Shown: positions 43,604-54,132 of the stretch, piece after piece
Position numbering within the stretch: position 1 is the stretch's first letter
Layout of the letters: the number at the start of each line of letters is the position of its first letter
NCBI GenBank assembly: GCA_017615125.1
Contig: JAGAAS010000076.1
Span: 1 to 64,000, forward strand
Source: Bacteroidaceae bacterium
GTDB taxonomy: Bacteria > Bacteroidota > Bacteroidia > Bacteroidales > Bacteroidaceae
Length of the DNA stretch: 64,000 bases
Reading direction: 5' to 3'
Translations under genes and position numbers: made by a program
Notes under the pieces: generated by a model
What the model was told of the DNA's origin: nothing
The model's database searches: none
The model's input: only the letters and a program-made list of their open reading frames with translations

Positions 43604-45760
43604 CTATATTAACGGAAGAAGCCCTTCCCACTGTACATTCCATGTGCCATCGGCAGGAAATCCCGGATTTGGTGTCTTGGGAGCTCCGTCCCATCCGGCA
43701 CACATCATAGCTACAGCAATAAGCAAGCCACCATTTCCTGGGAGGTATATCCGCAGACGATCTGTCTGATAATTATGCCCATTTGGCAGATATCTGTTTT
43801 TCGATTTATCCATAAGGAGGGCATCTACCGCTTTTTCGGGCTCTCCAATACGTGCTGCACACATCGCCGTCATTGGGAAATCCCAGCCCCAGCAAGTGTC
43901 CCAGCCCCACATGTTCCACACGCAATCAAGCGTACGACGCATCGTTGGGATGTCAGTCAGGTTGCTGGCAGGATACATCCCTACCGCCCCTAAAACGGCA
44001 GGATGATCCGTCATGAAACGTGTGTCAGTATAAGATGCGGGAGCTGACTCGGCTGCAAGATATATTCCGTCGTCATTTACCTTTAATGGAGAGAGATTGT
44101 CAATCACATTATCCCAATCCGAGCGAGGCCTCATCCCCAGGCGCTGACGCCATTTTTGCGCAATTTGAAGCGCACATTTCCAGGCTGACAATTCCAAGGG
44201 AGAGTTAATGGTCTCTGCTGCACGAAGGGTCTCCTGTGCAGGAATATATCCTTTTAAAATATACTTCCCCGACTGCTCATCCTTCACGGCAAAGGAACAC
44301 ATGAAATCAGCTGTTGCCTGCACCAGCTTATAGTACTTTTGAAGTATCTCGTCGGAAGGATTCGCGCGATAGACCAATTCTGCCAAATGAATGAAATGAG
44401 GCTGCTGCCAAATGAGAAAACTTCCCACATTGGAAGGAGCTTCTGCTGCGGAAGGATCTGTCATTTTCATCCAGCGAATACCATCAAAGCCCTGTCGTTC
44501 TGCTATCTCGCGAGCCATCGGCTCAGCATGCTCATACCACTCAAGCGTATGATCCAACAACTCGGGATGTCCCCACAAAGCAAAGTGAGCCTGATGCCAC
44601 CAAATCATTTCCAGATGAAACTTCCCGTACCAGGAATTGTATGTCAAGCCTGTCTCTTGAGGAGGAGTGTCTCCCGCACAATTAACCGCCAGAAGATACT
44701 GACTCAAGACAACCCGACGCTCTAACTCTGGAGCACGAGGATCCTTACATGCAGAAAAGTCAACCATTCCGCCTTCATTCCAAAACGAAGCCCAATGCTC
44801 GGCAGAAGCGAGTCTTGTTTCCTTGAAAGATGGTATTGAAACAGGATGACGGAACTCGTGTCGATATGTGGGAAGGAATTCACATGAGAAGGAAAACTCC
44901 CCAGAAGAAGGAGTGATAACAAAGTAATGAGGAGCCTTGCGGGTAATCGAAGCCTCTCCCTCCCAACGAAAAGACACAAAATACGTCGTTCCATCCAAAA
45001 CATGACGGAAAGCGGCGCTATGATCTCCTGTGGAAACGATCGTAGAAGAGTGACGGTTTTCGGCATCCCAATTGCAAGCATCATCCGCATGTGCTCCTGT
45101 CGGATAGGGAAAATGCAACTTTATGGGAATCGGAAGCGAAGAAACAATGTGTGCTGAAACAAGATCACGAGTGGGATGACAAACAGTAGTAACCGACACA
45201 GGACTCCCTTGTAAGTGGAAAGAAGAACGAATTGTCCCGCTACTTAACTCCAACATCTGGGATATATCCGTAAAGTCATCCAACGTGATGACATCGGGAA
45301 GTTCAAAGCCCACGATGCCCAAATGCAGTCGATGGGGATTTACTCGATACCATTCGGAAGCATCATGCCCGCGTCCTTCTGTGCGTACCTGACAAGAATA
45401 GAGGGCTTCCGGACTCCCGTGCCCGAAATCATAGGGCAAAAGACAGTCAGCAGGCAAAAGACCTTTAGGATTAGGGAACGAATGCCAACCCCAATCCGAC
45501 TGAGTGCCCAAAGGAACACCTTTGGAATAATGTTCAGGAAATGTTTGAAGTCCCGTAGCATCAACCGTCATCGCAAAACCTCCATTCCCTATTGTCAACG
45601 ATGATAACGAATCGAAGGAATGAAGTTGTGGATTATTCCTCTCAAGCAAGGCCGTACGGTTAATTCCAGCCTGCGCAGGGAGAAGAAAGAAAAAGAAATT
45701 AAGAAGAAAGAAAAAAAATTTTTCCCTTCTCCATAATTTTTTTTGTAGAAGACTTTTCAT
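43604..45760 (-). CDS. Secreted (alpha/alpha)6-barrel protein, GH65-like (clan of GH65/GH95)
   Basis: 718 residues. The signal peptide (MKSLLQKKLWRREKFFFFLL onward, ending LLPAQA) is unusual: its codons match the pyrimidine-rich dispersed repeat. The mature start has LTIGNGGFAMTVDATGLQTF; the barrel has GLTYNSWYGKFHLEMIWWHQ, HFALWGHPELLD, SNVGSFLIWQQPHFI and MWGWDTCWGWDFPMTAM, all resembling GH65-type phosphorylases and hydrolases or their GH95 relatives. In the window it is paired with DUF4450 and two SusC/D systems, so it likely trims an oligosaccharide in the periplasm. The general acid cannot be named with confidence. Confidence 0.65.
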   Translation of the reverse strand: MKSLLQKKLWRREKFFFFLLNFFFFLLPAQAGINRTALLERNNPQLHSFDSLSSLTIGNGGFAMTVDATGLQTFPEHYSKGVPLGTQSDWGWHSFPNPKGLLPADCLLPYDFGHGSPEALYSCQVRTEGRGHDASEWYRVNPHRLHLGIVGFELPDVITLDDFTDISQMLELSSGTIRSSFHLQGSPVSVTTVCHPTRDLVSAHIVSSLPIPIKLHFPYPTGAHADDACNWDAENRHSSTIVSTGDHSAAFRHVLDGTTYFVSFRWEGEASITRKAPHYFVITPSSGEFSFSCEFLPTYRHEFRHPVSIPSFKETRLASAEHWASFWNEGGMVDFSACKDPRAPELERRVVLSQYLLAVNCAGDTPPQETGLTYNSWYGKFHLEMIWWHQAHFALWGHPELLDHTLEWYEHAEPMAREIAERQGFDGIRWMKMTDPSAAEAPSNVGSFLIWQQPHFIHLAELVYRANPSDEILQKYYKLVQATADFMCSFAVKDEQSGKYILKGYIPAQETLRAAETINSPLELSAWKCALQIAQKWRQRLGMRPRSDWDNVIDNLSPLKVNDDGIYLAAESAPASYTDTRFMTDHPAVLGAVGMYPASNLTDIPTMRRTLDCVWNMWGWDTCWGWDFPMTAMCAARIGEPEKAVDALLMDKSKNRYLPNGHNYQTDRLRIYLPGNGGLLIAVAMMCAGWDGAPKTPNPGFPADGTWNVQWEGLLPLI
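45690..45756. repeat. Repeat-like pyrimidine-rich tract inside a signal peptide
   Basis: GAAAGAAAAAAAATTTTTCC with CCTTCTCCATAATTTTTTTT follows the same pattern as the flanks of the dispersed repeat (AATTTTTCCCTTCTC), without the CATACGGCGAG core. It codes for residues about 3-24 of the GH65-like protein. Confidence 0.45.
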
Positions 45761-45771
45761 TTACAAACAAA

Positions 45772-47553
45772 TCAACGTAGTTTCAAATCCCAAGGAACAA
45801 AGATTTGAGATTCCACTTTCTGCCTCATTGCTTCGGCATTTGCTCCATACTTTGGCAAAACACGTTCAGAGATAATCGACACATCGTATTGTCCCTTACC
45901 CCAACGACGTGCCGTACGAATCATGCAAGGATAAACCTTTCCCTCACCAGCATACTCAATCAGCTCCTCATCCAAAATAGACAGATCATTTTCGCGCATC
46001 ATCTCAAACAAGTTCGAGCCATCCTCCTCAATATCTGAAGACAAGTTCATCGGGCGTGACGTCAAACCAAAACATCCGCGAATACCCATGTGCGGATATT
46101 TTCGCGTGCCCCAGCTTGCCTGAGATGTCCAGTCGTTGGTAAATCCCTCGAAGCCTTCAATAGGAGTTCCGTAACCGTCAGCATCTTTTTCCATATTCCC
46201 GTCAGCGTCTTTCAAAAAATGATCCACTTTCAAACCAGCATTCAACAACGCATCAGCTGCCGAGAACCTTCCCAAAGCATTCAGCGCCTCCATGAGGAAG
46301 AAATGATATTCCGTAGCACGGAAAAGATAGATATGCACATCGTCTTGGAAAGGATCGGGGCGTCGTGTGCTACCTATTGGACGATATTTTGCCAAGAAAG
46401 GTTTATTTCCACGACCTGCACAAATGACTGAAGTGCGTTTGTCTACTGAATAACCAGGATTATAGGTGTTGTTTTCCAAATGTCCTTCGACGATATCCAT
46501 ACAGGGACGCAGAAGATACTTGTTAGGATATTCCGAGCTGAAATGGTAAAGCAGCTTGTTCGTCTGATTGCGCTTATAATCATAGATGATGGCGCAAACC
46601 ACTTCTCGCGCATGAGGCTCAGCATTATCCCAAAGTCGGGCATAGTTGCCTGGAGTAGCTGCCGTAGGAAGATAATAATAGTTCTTGCTTTCGTCAGAAA
46701 TTACCTTATTAAGAGCATCAAACATAAGGTCGGCACAAGTCTGGTAATACGTTTTTGCCTCTTCGTAACGATTTGATCCCTGCAGAGCAGCTCCTTTCCA
46801 CAAGCACAACTTGGCCATAAGCCCTTCGTAAGGAGGAGTCATATAATCCCAATAGCGATAATCGCTATCGGCAAGGGCCGTCTCTGGGTCAAGCCATTCG
46901 TACCAAGAGAATGTCAGTTTCCCGTTGATATAGTCGGTAGATGCATCTCCGTTGTCAAGCAGATCTATACATTTATCTACTACTTCGTCAAGCGAAAGCA
47001 ACTTAAACTTTTTCGTGTCGGAAAGGTCTTGAATCTGCAACATAGCATCGTCGAACCAAACAGCCTGCCCGTAGATTTCCGCCAACGTCAGATAAGCCCA
47101 AACCTTGACACGAAGCGTAAGGCTCTCAAGAGCGTCGAACCGTTCATCGTTGACAAGTTCTGGTTTCTCCTTGCGGAAAGCCCGCATGTTATCCAGATAG
47201 TCGTTGCAAGCAATAATTACCTCGTAATAGCCTGCAGGGTCGGCATAGGCATTTCCTTCCAGATCCTCATTATAATTATAGAGAGCTATTAATTCCGACG
47301 AAGAAGACTCTGTAGGCTCCAACAAATCGCCACGCATATCTGTCAGATAGACAGACTTGTCGCCGATTGCCTGAAGTTTGGTGATAATGCCGATATAGCC
47401 TGTGTAGACTTCCGTCTGAGTTGAAATATAGTCATCGGAAGAAAGAGTATCGTCTGTATCTGGAGCGAAGAAATCAGAGCAACCTAAAGACAGCAATGAA
47501 AACACAACGCCCAAACATACAGAACAGATTGAATTGATATTGATACGTTTCAT
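45772..47553 (-). CDS. SusD/RagB family outer-membrane lipoprotein
   Basis: 593 residues from the ATG at 47553 (MKRININSICSV...); a longer start at 47568 adds five residues. Lipobox LLSLGC. The SusD fold is shown by the N-terminal segment with DTLSSDDYISTQTEVYTGYIG, the helix with YYEVIIACNDYLDNM, AYLTLAEIYGQAVWFDDA and RATEYHFFLMEALNALGR near the C-terminal part. SusD proteins bind glycans at the mouth of the SusC channel. The preceding gene is a SusC partner. The gene is less close to canonical SusD than the second copy, and the C-terminus (VPWDLKLR) lacks the usual long loop. Confidence 0.85.
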   Translation of the reverse strand: MKRININSICSVCLGVVFSLLSLGCSDFFAPDTDDTLSSDDYISTQTEVYTGYIGIITKLQAIGDKSVYLTDMRGDLLEPTESSSSELIALYNYNEDLEGNAYADPAGYYEVIIACNDYLDNMRAFRKEKPELVNDERFDALESLTLRVKVWAYLTLAEIYGQAVWFDDAMLQIQDLSDTKKFKLLSLDEVVDKCIDLLDNGDASTDYINGKLTFSWYEWLDPETALADSDYRYWDYMTPPYEGLMAKLCLWKGAALQGSNRYEEAKTYYQTCADLMFDALNKVISDESKNYYYLPTAATPGNYARLWDNAEPHAREVVCAIIYDYKRNQTNKLLYHFSSEYPNKYLLRPCMDIVEGHLENNTYNPGYSVDKRTSVICAGRGNKPFLAKYRPIGSTRRPDPFQDDVHIYLFRATEYHFFLMEALNALGRFSAADALLNAGLKVDHFLKDADGNMEKDADGYGTPIEGFEGFTNDWTSQASWGTRKYPHMGIRGCFGLTSRPMNLSSDIEEDGSNLFEMMRENDLSILDEELIEYAGEGKVYPCMIRTARRWGKGQYDVSIISERVLPKYGANAEAMRQKVESQIFVPWDLKLR

Positions 47554-47574
47554 AACCAGAATCTCCATAATTAA

Positions 47575-50500
47575 TCAGAACTGAAGGTTTACTCCCACTT
47601 TTACGGTACGAGGCAACGACACTTTAGCATAGTCAACGCCTTGCATAAGAGCACTATACGAATAGCTGAATTCAGGGTCGGCGCCAAGATAATTCGTCAA
47701 GCACCAAAGATTTTGCCCTGTTACATAGAAAGTTCCTCCGTGAAACAAATTCCACACCTTATGCGTAAACGTATAGCTAAGGGTTACATCGTGCAGCTTA
47801 AGATAGGAAGCATCTTCTATCCAACGGCTGCTGAAATCATTATTCCCAACTTGGTCGTTCCACTTAGCACGAGGCATATCCGTCAACTGTCCGTCCATTG
47901 TCCATCGGCGCATAACGGCTGTGCTTTGGTTAGAAAAATCGGAGGAAGACTCTGTGATACGACGCACGGCATTATATGCTTCGTTACCCAACGAATAGAT
48001 GAAATTAAAGTCAAGCGCAAAACCGCGAAATTCGAAACGGGAGTAGGCAGAGCCATAAAAATCGGGAGTTGCAGAGCCCAGCACGACACGATCGTCATCG
48101 TTGATGACTCCATCGTTGTTCTGATCCACATAACGCACATCTCCCGCCTTGAATTCCACACCATTACGGTTTTTCAAAGGCTTGCCCTCGTGTGCATTCC
48201 TAGCTTCCAACGTCGTTGCCCAAACGCCGTCAGCCACATAACCATAAAAAGCGTAGGGGTCCTCTCCCACTCGGGTGATAAGAGTTGCATTATCTGAAAG
48301 GGTGCTAATAAACTCGTCCGTCGTACCTAACGAGACGACTTTATTGACAAGCCGCGTCACGTTTCCTCCTAAAATCCACTTGAATTTCTTCGTATAGACA
48401 GGGATCACCTGCAAAGAAGCATCGAACCCTCGGCTATCGATAGCTGCGTCATTACTGTAATGAAATCCCGTTCCGTAAAGCGATGACTCTGAACGAGCCA
48501 TCAGGACGTCTGTTGCCCGATTGTCGTACAACAAAAATGATGCATTCACACGATTATTAAAGAAAGCGCCGTCAAGCCCCACGTTCATCTTCGTGTTATT
48601 CTCCCACTTTATTTCGGTATTAGGCACGTTTGCCCGGACAATGCCGGCTATGCCTTGATAAAGACTGCTCACGTAATAGTATCTTCCGTAGTTATTGGAA
48701 AAACGGCTATTGCCCGTCTTTCCATAGTCTATCCATAACGTGAGATGATTAATACTTTTAGCGTTTTGGAGAAGGGAAAAATGATTAAGCATTAACTTCC
48801 CGGAAACGGAAGGAAATAATCCGAAACGCGAGGTGTTGACTCCTGTTGACGAAGCGCCGTCAGCTGACAGGTTGAATGCTACATGCGCCAAATCGCTGTA
48901 TGTATATCCTGCCGAAGCATAGAAGCTGAGCCAGTTCCATTTCTCGTCATATCCGCTAAAATAACGACCTATGCTTTGTACATCGGAAAGCGTCTGATAA
49001 AAGTCATTCGCCGTATTTCGCCCCACGCCCATATCCGATTCATACGAAGTCATCAGAGCCTGAGTTCCTGCACGCAACTCAAGAGAATGGATACCGTTCC
49101 ATATAGTGTTATATGCCCCATTCAGCGAATAGAACATATTGAACTGCTCGTTTATTCCCTGCCGGACGGCATTCTTGCTGGACCCGAAGGCATCGAACTG
49201 GGGCACGATATCACTGTTGTTGATACCCGGGATGAAAATTCCCTCCTGATCGTAATTGTAATAAAGCCCGAAAATGCCACTCAACTGGAAATGAGTTGTA
49301 GGTTTATAAACGAGGTTCGTACGCATATTAACATCGTACTGACGCTGAGTGGCAGAAAGGGAACCTATGATAGACATTGGATTGCTGACAATAAAGTCGG
49401 TGTTCGAGATATTGCCGAAATTATAACCCGCATATGTTTCCAATAAATTTCCATACATGTCGCTCTTATATGGGCTGAGCACAGGAGCACGCCGGTATGC
49501 AGCCAGAAGGGGATTTGTCTCCAACGAAAGACCCTGCTCTTGATAACGCCCATTCATATAGGCAAGACCAATAGTCGCACCTATCTCCAGCTTCTTGCTG
49601 ACAAGGACATTTGAATTGATTTGAGTATGGAACCTGTCGCTAAAGGTGTTTTTCAAGACACCCTCGTCGCGCATATATCCCAATGATATGTCATATTTTG
49701 CAATAGCATCACCACCTTCTACCCGCACCAGATGATCAGTAGTTATTCCATTCTGATACAGAACACTCTGCCAGTCGGTATCGTATTGATAAAGGTAATT
49801 GAAAGCATCGCTCTCGTCGGGCGACAAGAAGGAAAAATCGTTGAAGAACGTTTCCATATTGTTGTAATATGTCATACCTATATCGGATAAGTATGACTTA
49901 TACTCCGATGCGTTCATCAACGGCAAGTTCTTTCCTCTCCAATTGGTGCCAAAAGAACCATCGTAGGAAATCTTTGTATTCATATCATCTGACGTTGCTC
50001 CGTCGGTCTCAATCAATATTACACCATTCGAAGCTAACGAACCATAAAGGGATGCTTCTGCTCCTTTGAGAAGTGTAATGTTCTGGATATCGTTGATATT
50101 GAAAGCACGGAAGATGCTACGCGAATAGCCCCCTATCAACTGAGATTCAGATGAAGAAGGCATATAAGGAACACCATTAATTACAACGAGAGGCATGTTA
50201 TCAGAAACAAGCGTTTGAATTCCGTGAAGTGCCAAATACGCACCTTCGCCCGTCATTCCACTTTTTGATGTCACCTGCAAACCTGATAACTCCCCCTGAA
50301 TGGCCTTGTCAATGCTTGAAGAACCCAACGTGAAATCTTTTTTTGCAAGATTATCAAATCCTTCGGGACTCACTCCATCCACAATACGGAAAGGAAGTAC
50401 TGCCGTTTCATTGTATTTAAAAGAGGTAATTGGGACAAGGATTATCTTCAACTCCTTTCGGCTTTTTGTTCGGATGACTTGAGTATAATAACCATCAGCC

Positions 50501-50712
50501 CATACACTAATAATAGCATCAGGTGCAAGCTCCATACTGAAAGTTCCATCCTCGCCTGTTGTAACAGTACTCACCCCCGAAGAAGAAACAACCACATCGG
50601 GAAGAGGACTGTTGTCAGGAGCGCAGACTAAGCCCTTCAGTGTATCTCCCATACAAGGAAGAACACACACTACCCAAAGAAAAGCAAATAATATCGATCT
50701 TTTTTCCTTCAT
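47575..50712 (-). CDS. SusC/RagA family TonB-dependent outer-membrane receptor
   Basis: 1045 residues. Signal peptide, then a carboxypeptidase-regulatory-like beta domain (about 25-100, with GLVCAPDNSPLPDVVVSSSG and GEDGTFSMEL), a plug domain (about 115-240, with QGELSGLQVTSKSGMTGEGA and PLVVINGVPYMP), and a 22-stranded barrel. Near the end NWRGKNLPL, YVDQNNDGVINDDDRVVLGS and TFYVTGQNLW are typical of RagA. The classical sequence VVVGYGTQKK is missing; the linker reads VDGVSPEGFDNLAKKDFTLG. It imports oligosaccharides with its SusD partner that starts about 20 bases after it. It is the second of two pairs in the operon. Confidence 0.9.
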   Translation of the reverse strand: MKEKRSILFAFLWVVCVLPCMGDTLKGLVCAPDNSPLPDVVVSSSGVSTVTTGEDGTFSMELAPDAIISVWADGYYTQVIRTKSRKELKIILVPITSFKYNETAVLPFRIVDGVSPEGFDNLAKKDFTLGSSSIDKAIQGELSGLQVTSKSGMTGEGAYLALHGIQTLVSDNMPLVVINGVPYMPSSSESQLIGGYSRSIFRAFNINDIQNITLLKGAEASLYGSLASNGVILIETDGATSDDMNTKISYDGSFGTNWRGKNLPLMNASEYKSYLSDIGMTYYNNMETFFNDFSFLSPDESDAFNYLYQYDTDWQSVLYQNGITTDHLVRVEGGDAIAKYDISLGYMRDEGVLKNTFSDRFHTQINSNVLVSKKLEIGATIGLAYMNGRYQEQGLSLETNPLLAAYRRAPVLSPYKSDMYGNLLETYAGYNFGNISNTDFIVSNPMSIIGSLSATQRQYDVNMRTNLVYKPTTHFQLSGIFGLYYNYDQEGIFIPGINNSDIVPQFDAFGSSKNAVRQGINEQFNMFYSLNGAYNTIWNGIHSLELRAGTQALMTSYESDMGVGRNTANDFYQTLSDVQSIGRYFSGYDEKWNWLSFYASAGYTYSDLAHVAFNLSADGASSTGVNTSRFGLFPSVSGKLMLNHFSLLQNAKSINHLTLWIDYGKTGNSRFSNNYGRYYYVSSLYQGIAGIVRANVPNTEIKWENNTKMNVGLDGAFFNNRVNASFLLYDNRATDVLMARSESSLYGTGFHYSNDAAIDSRGFDASLQVIPVYTKKFKWILGGNVTRLVNKVVSLGTTDEFISTLSDNATLITRVGEDPYAFYGYVADGVWATTLEARNAHEGKPLKNRNGVEFKAGDVRYVDQNNDGVINDDDRVVLGSATPDFYGSAYSRFEFRGFALDFNFIYSLGNEAYNAVRRITESSSDFSNQSTAVMRRWTMDGQLTDMPRAKWNDQVGNNDFSSRWIEDASYLKLHDVTLSYTFTHKVWNLFHGGTFYVTGQNLWCLTNYLGADPEFSYSYSALMQGVDYAKVSLPRTVKVGVNLQF

Positions 50713-50722
50713 AGCTTATCCA

Positions 50723-52447
50723 TTAATAATTATTTGATGTGGGACGCAAGCACCAATGGTTCAACGTAACTTTCGAACTGTTGGGAGTATGGTTGTCAAG
50801 CCTGATCTGCACGGGCAAAGCGGCTCCCGTACCAGATAAGTCAGGGATCTCGATTTCTTCAAATACCAATCCACCATCGGTATCGTAGTTATTAGCCTTA
50901 CTGTTAAGAGTTAGAAGGCGAGTACGTTCTTCTTTGTCATAACCCTCTGGCCAAGTATCACTAAGCGTGGTACCTCTATCATAATGGAACTTTGTTGAGG
51001 AATCTATTGTAATGGTTGTCTTTCCTAGTTCAACAACATCTGGCCCGTTTATTACAGAGAAAGTAACATCCAAGTCATAGCCCATATTCTGCGTGAACCC
51101 CATAGCAAATCGATATGTGCCTGGCGGAATGAGCCAAGGACGTATCTCAGAAACATTTCCACTATCGTCTTTTATACACTTAAACGGCTCCAGAACAATT
51201 GTAAATCCCTGCGTTTTGTCGTCAGGATAACATTGGAGAACTCTATTCTCATGAAGAGGCCAAACCCCCGCTTCCGGAGTCCATCCAGCAACAGCCGTGC
51301 TAGCGGAAATATCTTTGATATTGGTAAACTGGAAGTATTGCGACTTTTCTTCATCAGAACAAAATTCCCATGTATAATAAAAGTCTTTCAGACGATACAT
51401 GAGAACATTATTCGGAATTCGAACCTTTTGCACATTATAAATAATTCCATTGGATACCGAAATCGGATTCTGCGTATCAACTTCCTGTTCAGCTATACGC
51501 CACTGACGATCATATATAGAAATAAGATCGATATTAGACTCAAATTCTTCCTTTGAATACTGCTTATTAAAGAAAGCTACTTCAAGCAACCACTTTAGAA
51601 GTATCTCTCTGTCTCGCTCCATATCCCAGGCAGCTAAGGTTGCATCCGCATCGGCAAGCGCTTCCTTTATCACTTCATCTGAAAACAGCAACATAGTTGC
51701 CGTGAGAGACTCACTTGTCAAGCTGAAATTCTTGGCATCGAAAAAGTCATTCGTATATATCCAGATTGTATCGTAAATGGTGTTTCCTGTGTTATCTACA
51801 CCTATAGGCTTACTATTGGCTTTATCAAAAACCTTTCCCCCCGAAGCTAAAACCATTTCGCGAAACATACCATACTCTTCAGGAAGATTGTTAATATAAT
51901 CGCTCAACGATGTGGGTGTCTGTATCATCGCGTCAAGGACATAAATATATCCATCCAACGTCTTGATAACCTCATGAGCAGGAGCACCGTTGAAAGAAAT
52001 ATGGTCTAGCTTACCAATTGCACCCAACGAATCAACCCCAACTGTCACAAACTTGTTATGCCACATGAGCACACGCTCTCCATCATACAGGTTTGACGGA
52101 GAAAGGCTTATGTCTGTAATGTGTGAATTTGCAACAAACAGAGCATTCTCTTCATCAGGCTTGACAAAGTCGGCATTCTCAACCATCAGAATAGAATGAA
52201 GCTGCCCCTTTTCCCTTAGACGTGTAAAGACTCCTTGTTCGACAAAGAATTGATACATCTGGTTTAGCCTTGACTGAGCAGGATCAGACAGCCATTCCTC
52301 CGATGTCATATCTACCATCACCAGCTGGTCATTGCTTATTTCAGTAGTGTACTGTCTGTAATGTTCATCCCATGTATCCGAACATGAAGACAAAGCAACG
52401 ATGCCCACGAAAACTGTTAAGAATGCATATCTCGTTTTCATACTCAT
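50723..52447 (-). CDS. FAS1 (fasciclin)-domain lipoprotein
   Basis: 574 residues with lipobox IVALSSC (about Cys22). Fasciclin-type segments with FFVEQGVFTRLREKGQLHSI, NADFVKPDEENALF and NGAPAHEVIKTLDGYIYVLD are visible in the first half; the second half (about 380-574) is a beta-sandwich with YRFAMGFTQNMGYDLDVTFS and ends in a jelly-roll-like strand. FAS1 lipoproteins in utilization loci are thought to act as surface glycan-binding proteins. Its GTG/ATG start overlaps the stop of the next upstream FAS1 gene (52444-52447); a later ATG at 52441 is also possible. It lies directly before a SusC gene. Confidence 0.7.
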   Translation of the reverse strand: MSMKTRYAFLTVFVGIVALSSCSDTWDEHYRQYTTEISNDQLVMVDMTSEEWLSDPAQSRLNQMYQFFVEQGVFTRLREKGQLHSILMVENADFVKPDEENALFVANSHITDISLSPSNLYDGERVLMWHNKFVTVGVDSLGAIGKLDHISFNGAPAHEVIKTLDGYIYVLDAMIQTPTSLSDYINNLPEEYGMFREMVLASGGKVFDKANSKPIGVDNTGNTIYDTIWIYTNDFFDAKNFSLTSESLTATMLLFSDEVIKEALADADATLAAWDMERDREILLKWLLEVAFFNKQYSKEEFESNIDLISIYDRQWRIAEQEVDTQNPISVSNGIIYNVQKVRIPNNVLMYRLKDFYYTWEFCSDEEKSQYFQFTNIKDISASTAVAGWTPEAGVWPLHENRVLQCYPDDKTQGFTIVLEPFKCIKDDSGNVSEIRPWLIPPGTYRFAMGFTQNMGYDLDVTFSVINGPDVVELGKTTITIDSSTKFHYDRGTTLSDTWPEGYDKEERTRLLTLNSKANNYDTDGGLVFEEIEIPDLSGTGAALPVQIRLDNHTPNSSKVTLNHWCLRPTSNNY

Positions 52448-54123
52448 TCAATAGGAATAAAAGTTATACAATCGAACTGTAAACTGAAGTTCTTATTGGA
52501 ACTTGCCGCAGGATCCATTACGACAAAACGGAAAGTGTGGCTTGCCGTTGTGCTAAACTCAATCTCGTCATAAAGAACAGCTGTATACACTCCAGCCGTT
52601 GATTTACTAACAGTAGTATAAGGAGCCGTATTCCGTTGTGTAGAAGGATCTTCGTCAATCGTCATACGTATCAATCCTCCATTACCATCTGTCATCTGTC
52701 GCATAAAATTATGATCGCTCAAATAAACGAAGTTCAGTTCCATACGATATTTGCCTCGAACTATCGTCGGCGTTTTCATGCTTACGCTTCCCATATATCC
52801 TAGGTTAAAGACAACACGATCGTTGAAATGAGCCGCACTTAAATTTTTCTTACAGTTTACATACGTAACATAAGCGTAGGAATTTCCTCCTACTCCCGAT
52901 TCAGAAATCGTGTAATCATATGCGCCGCATTTGCTGACATCAATCTTTTTTTCTGAAGAAACAGGTTCCTCCGGTTGGTACTGCTCAGCTCCTCCCGAAG
53001 CAATAACCCAATTCTTTACTTCTACATAGTCTGCCAAATCCCAGATGATAGTACTTTGTTTCGGTTCCCAAACGGGAAGCCATCCACTTATCTCATGCAA
53101 ATAACCATTTTTGCACTTGATATTACTTTTTTCTTCCAAGAATGACGTTTTTTCGATACTCTCATCCTGCTGATTAATGGTATATACTCCTGCTAACGTA
53201 TCGAGAGTAACTGTGAATACTTGATTCTCTGCTAGCGTATTCCAAATTCGGGTGACATCACTTCCCTGCATCGTCTTCAGATCTTCAAGCGTATAATCGA
53301 ACGAAAGGGCATGATATGCTACATATTCATAGAGTTTATTCGACGGTTGGGTATAGTCTTCGGCTGCATTCAGCTTGTCAACCAAATCATTAAAGGTTTT
53401 TATACCACTTGCAGCAAAAACGGCGTTGCTGACGCCCACGAAAGTCATAGCTATCCGATTAACAGTATATCCTCCATTCTCGTTCTGAACGGTATCGTTA
53501 ACCATATCCAGCGTTTCCTTCCATCCGGTACGCTCAACAGCTTCACGCATAATGCTATAATCGGGATTATCAGCCAGACGATCGTAGATTGTCTCAACAA
53601 GAGGTATCATTACCCCGTCGATATAGTACATCAGCGCGTTATAAGCATGAACGGCAGACTGGTAGACGTGAACATTATCGCTGAGAACAAACTGCCCTGC
53701 GTGAAGGGAGTCTATATGAACCTCTATCCTGTCGCCAGCCAAATTGGTGACATACGTTTTTAGCTGTAAGTTCTCTACAGATAGTGAATCCAAGACTGTA
53801 TGGTGCAGTATCAAGGCCCGGGCATATTCCTTTCCCAAATCTTCTATCCCAGCTACTCCCTTCTTTGCATAGAATGTTCTGACGGCATCGTTGTCAGGAG
53901 CAAACACCGTAAAAGCTTGCGTTGCCTGATTGATGGCGTTGTACATGTTGGAATACTCAAGCACATGAACCCATTCCGAGAAATTCTCGTTTGCTGCCAA
54001 CATATTCGAAGCAGGGTTATCATCAAAAATCTGATATGTGCTTCCTATCTTGTCATCGTTACAACCCACAAGCAAAGTTATGAGCAATGCTGACAAAGCA
54101 GAAAAATAAACAAACTTCTTCAT
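52444..54123 (-). CDS. FAS1 (fasciclin)-domain lipoprotein with C-terminal beta-sandwich
   Basis: 559 residues; lipobox LLVGC at Cys21. Two FAS1 domains: one from about 45 to 180 (NMYNAINQATQAFTVFAPDN, ALILHHTVLDSL and ALMYYIDGVMIPL) and one from about 190 to 350. A C-terminal beta domain (about 365-559) ends with FRFVVMDPAASSNKNFSLQF, a sheet typical of carbohydrate-binding modules. It is the middle one of three FAS1 lipoproteins in this operon, located after a SusC/SusD pair and before another. Surface glycan binding is inferred. Confidence 0.75.
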   Translation of the reverse strand: MKKFVYFSALSALLITLLVGCNDDKIGSTYQIFDDNPASNMLAANENFSEWVHVLEYSNMYNAINQATQAFTVFAPDNDAVRTFYAKKGVAGIEDLGKEYARALILHHTVLDSLSVENLQLKTYVTNLAGDRIEVHIDSLHAGQFVLSDNVHVYQSAVHAYNALMYYIDGVMIPLVETIYDRLADNPDYSIMREAVERTGWKETLDMVNDTVQNENGGYTVNRIAMTFVGVSNAVFAASGIKTFNDLVDKLNAAEDYTQPSNKLYEYVAYHALSFDYTLEDLKTMQGSDVTRIWNTLAENQVFTVTLDTLAGVYTINQQDESIEKTSFLEEKSNIKCKNGYLHEISGWLPVWEPKQSTIIWDLADYVEVKNWVIASGGAEQYQPEEPVSSEKKIDVSKCGAYDYTISESGVGGNSYAYVTYVNCKKNLSAAHFNDRVVFNLGYMGSVSMKTPTIVRGKYRMELNFVYLSDHNFMRQMTDGNGGLIRMTIDEDPSTQRNTAPYTTVSKSTAGVYTAVLYDEIEFSTTASHTFRFVVMDPAASSNKNFSLQFDCITFIPIE

Positions 54124-54132
54124 ATGCCTGAG